Shown here: positions 43,101 through 43,262 of the stretch, piece after piece
How the letters are laid out: each line of letters begins with the position of its first letter
Position numbering within the stretch: the stretch's first letter is position 1
NCBI RefSeq assembly: GCF_000710915.1
Contig: NZ_BAUA01000069.1
Location: 1 to 43,262, forward strand
DNA length: 43,262 nt
Source of the DNA: Nocardia brasiliensis IFM 10847
GTDB lineage: Bacteria; Actinomycetota; Actinomycetes; Mycobacteriales; Mycobacteriaceae
Direction of reading: 5' to 3'
Position numbers and translations under genes: made by a program
The notes under the pieces: model-generated
Seen by the model: only the letters and a program-made list of their open reading frames with translations
The model's database searches: none
What the model was told of the DNA's origin: nothing

Positions 43101-43262
43101 ATGGCATCGACGTCACTGGGATCTCGTCACGGGTGTCGGTTGTGGGCCGGTGGGCTGACTCTGGGCGCGCTGGTGTGGGCGGCGACCGGGACGAGTACGG
43201 CTGATCTGGTCGCGGACAAGAACCGCTCGGTCGACAACGACACCGGCTGGCACCTCTCGGTC
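43101..43262 (+). CDS. MspA-family porin, 5' end only
   Basis: The frame starts at ATG 43101 after AAGGGGGGCG and is still open at the window edge (54 codons). It shows a signal peptide with a hydrophobic core (LWAGGLTLGALVWAATG) and then LVADKNRSVDNDTGWHLSV. This matches the start of mature MspA-type porins of mycolic-acid bacteria, where DK-x-R-x-V is followed by a GW turn and the first beta strand. Such porins carry small solutes through the mycolate outer membrane. The call supports a Nocardia- or Mycobacterium-like host. Confidence 0.82.
   Translation, partial: MASTSLGSRHGCRLWAGGLTLGALVWAATGTSTADLVADKNRSVDNDTGWHLSV

Noticed and set aside
1..43262. tRNA, rRNA, CRISPR or riboswitch
   Set aside because: No cloverleaf-like segment, conserved rRNA stretch, regularly spaced repeat or known riboswitch core was noticed on either strand.

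Overview
The window comes from a high-GC actinomycete. The likeliest source is a mycolic-acid bacterium close to Nocardia: it has a complete mce lipid-import operon, the start of an MspA-type porin at the right edge, several MpaB/DUF2236 oxygenases, a type I polyketide synthase and many GTG/TTG starts with ATGA/GTGA overlaps. This assignment is inferred from gene content. No rRNA, tRNA or CRISPR array was found.

Left part (1-16.8 kb). A tandem universal stress protein and a small coiled-coil protein precede a phoU remnant that has lost its 5' end and carries a frameshift. Next to that remnant ends a leftward five-gene operon (6665 to 2233): MpaB-family oxygenase, Lcp-like MpaB-family oxygenase, 2Fe-2S ferredoxin, third MpaB-family protein, and an acetoacetate-decarboxylase-fold protein without the catalytic lysine. 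It diverges from a rightward, tightly coupled mce operon (yrbEA, yrbEB, mceA-F, one Mas protein; 7012-15456). Two opposed promoter-like sequences overlap a near-palindrome in the shared intergenic region. I propose that the pair forms one system in which an mce transporter imports a hydrophobic molecule and haem oxygenases fed by the ferredoxin cleave or oxidise it. This is the best candidate here for an undescribed system. An ABC1/UbiB-type kinase and a TetR regulator follow.

Middle part (17.5-29.1 kb). A decayed patch holds remnants of an MFS transporter and a multicopper oxidase. A leftward lipid-catabolism operon follows (23162 to 18690: acyl-CoA synthetase, enoyl-CoA hydratase, alpha/beta hydrolase, secreted lipase), with a divergent PucR-type regulator. 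A rightward cluster then starts behind a clear promoter/operator: D-aminoacylase-like amidohydrolase, TetR, an alpha/beta hydrolase paralogous to the previous one, an internally deleted enoyl-CoA hydratase, and a PPOX-fold flavoprotein.

Right part (29.2-43.3 kb). An IS30-type transposase and an IS3-type element lie side by side. A low-GC FAD amine-oxidase-like gene follows. A compact leftward polyketide locus comes next (40955 to 33520): a KS-AT-DH-KR-ACP synthase, a multi-pass membrane protein perhaps related to AveC spirocyclases, and an FAD monooxygenase. The window closes with a small unknown gene, a frameshifted DUF1152 gene and the 5' end of a porin gene.

All functions are read from sequence motifs without database searches. 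Start sites are chosen from Shine-Dalgarno-like sequence and gene overlaps.
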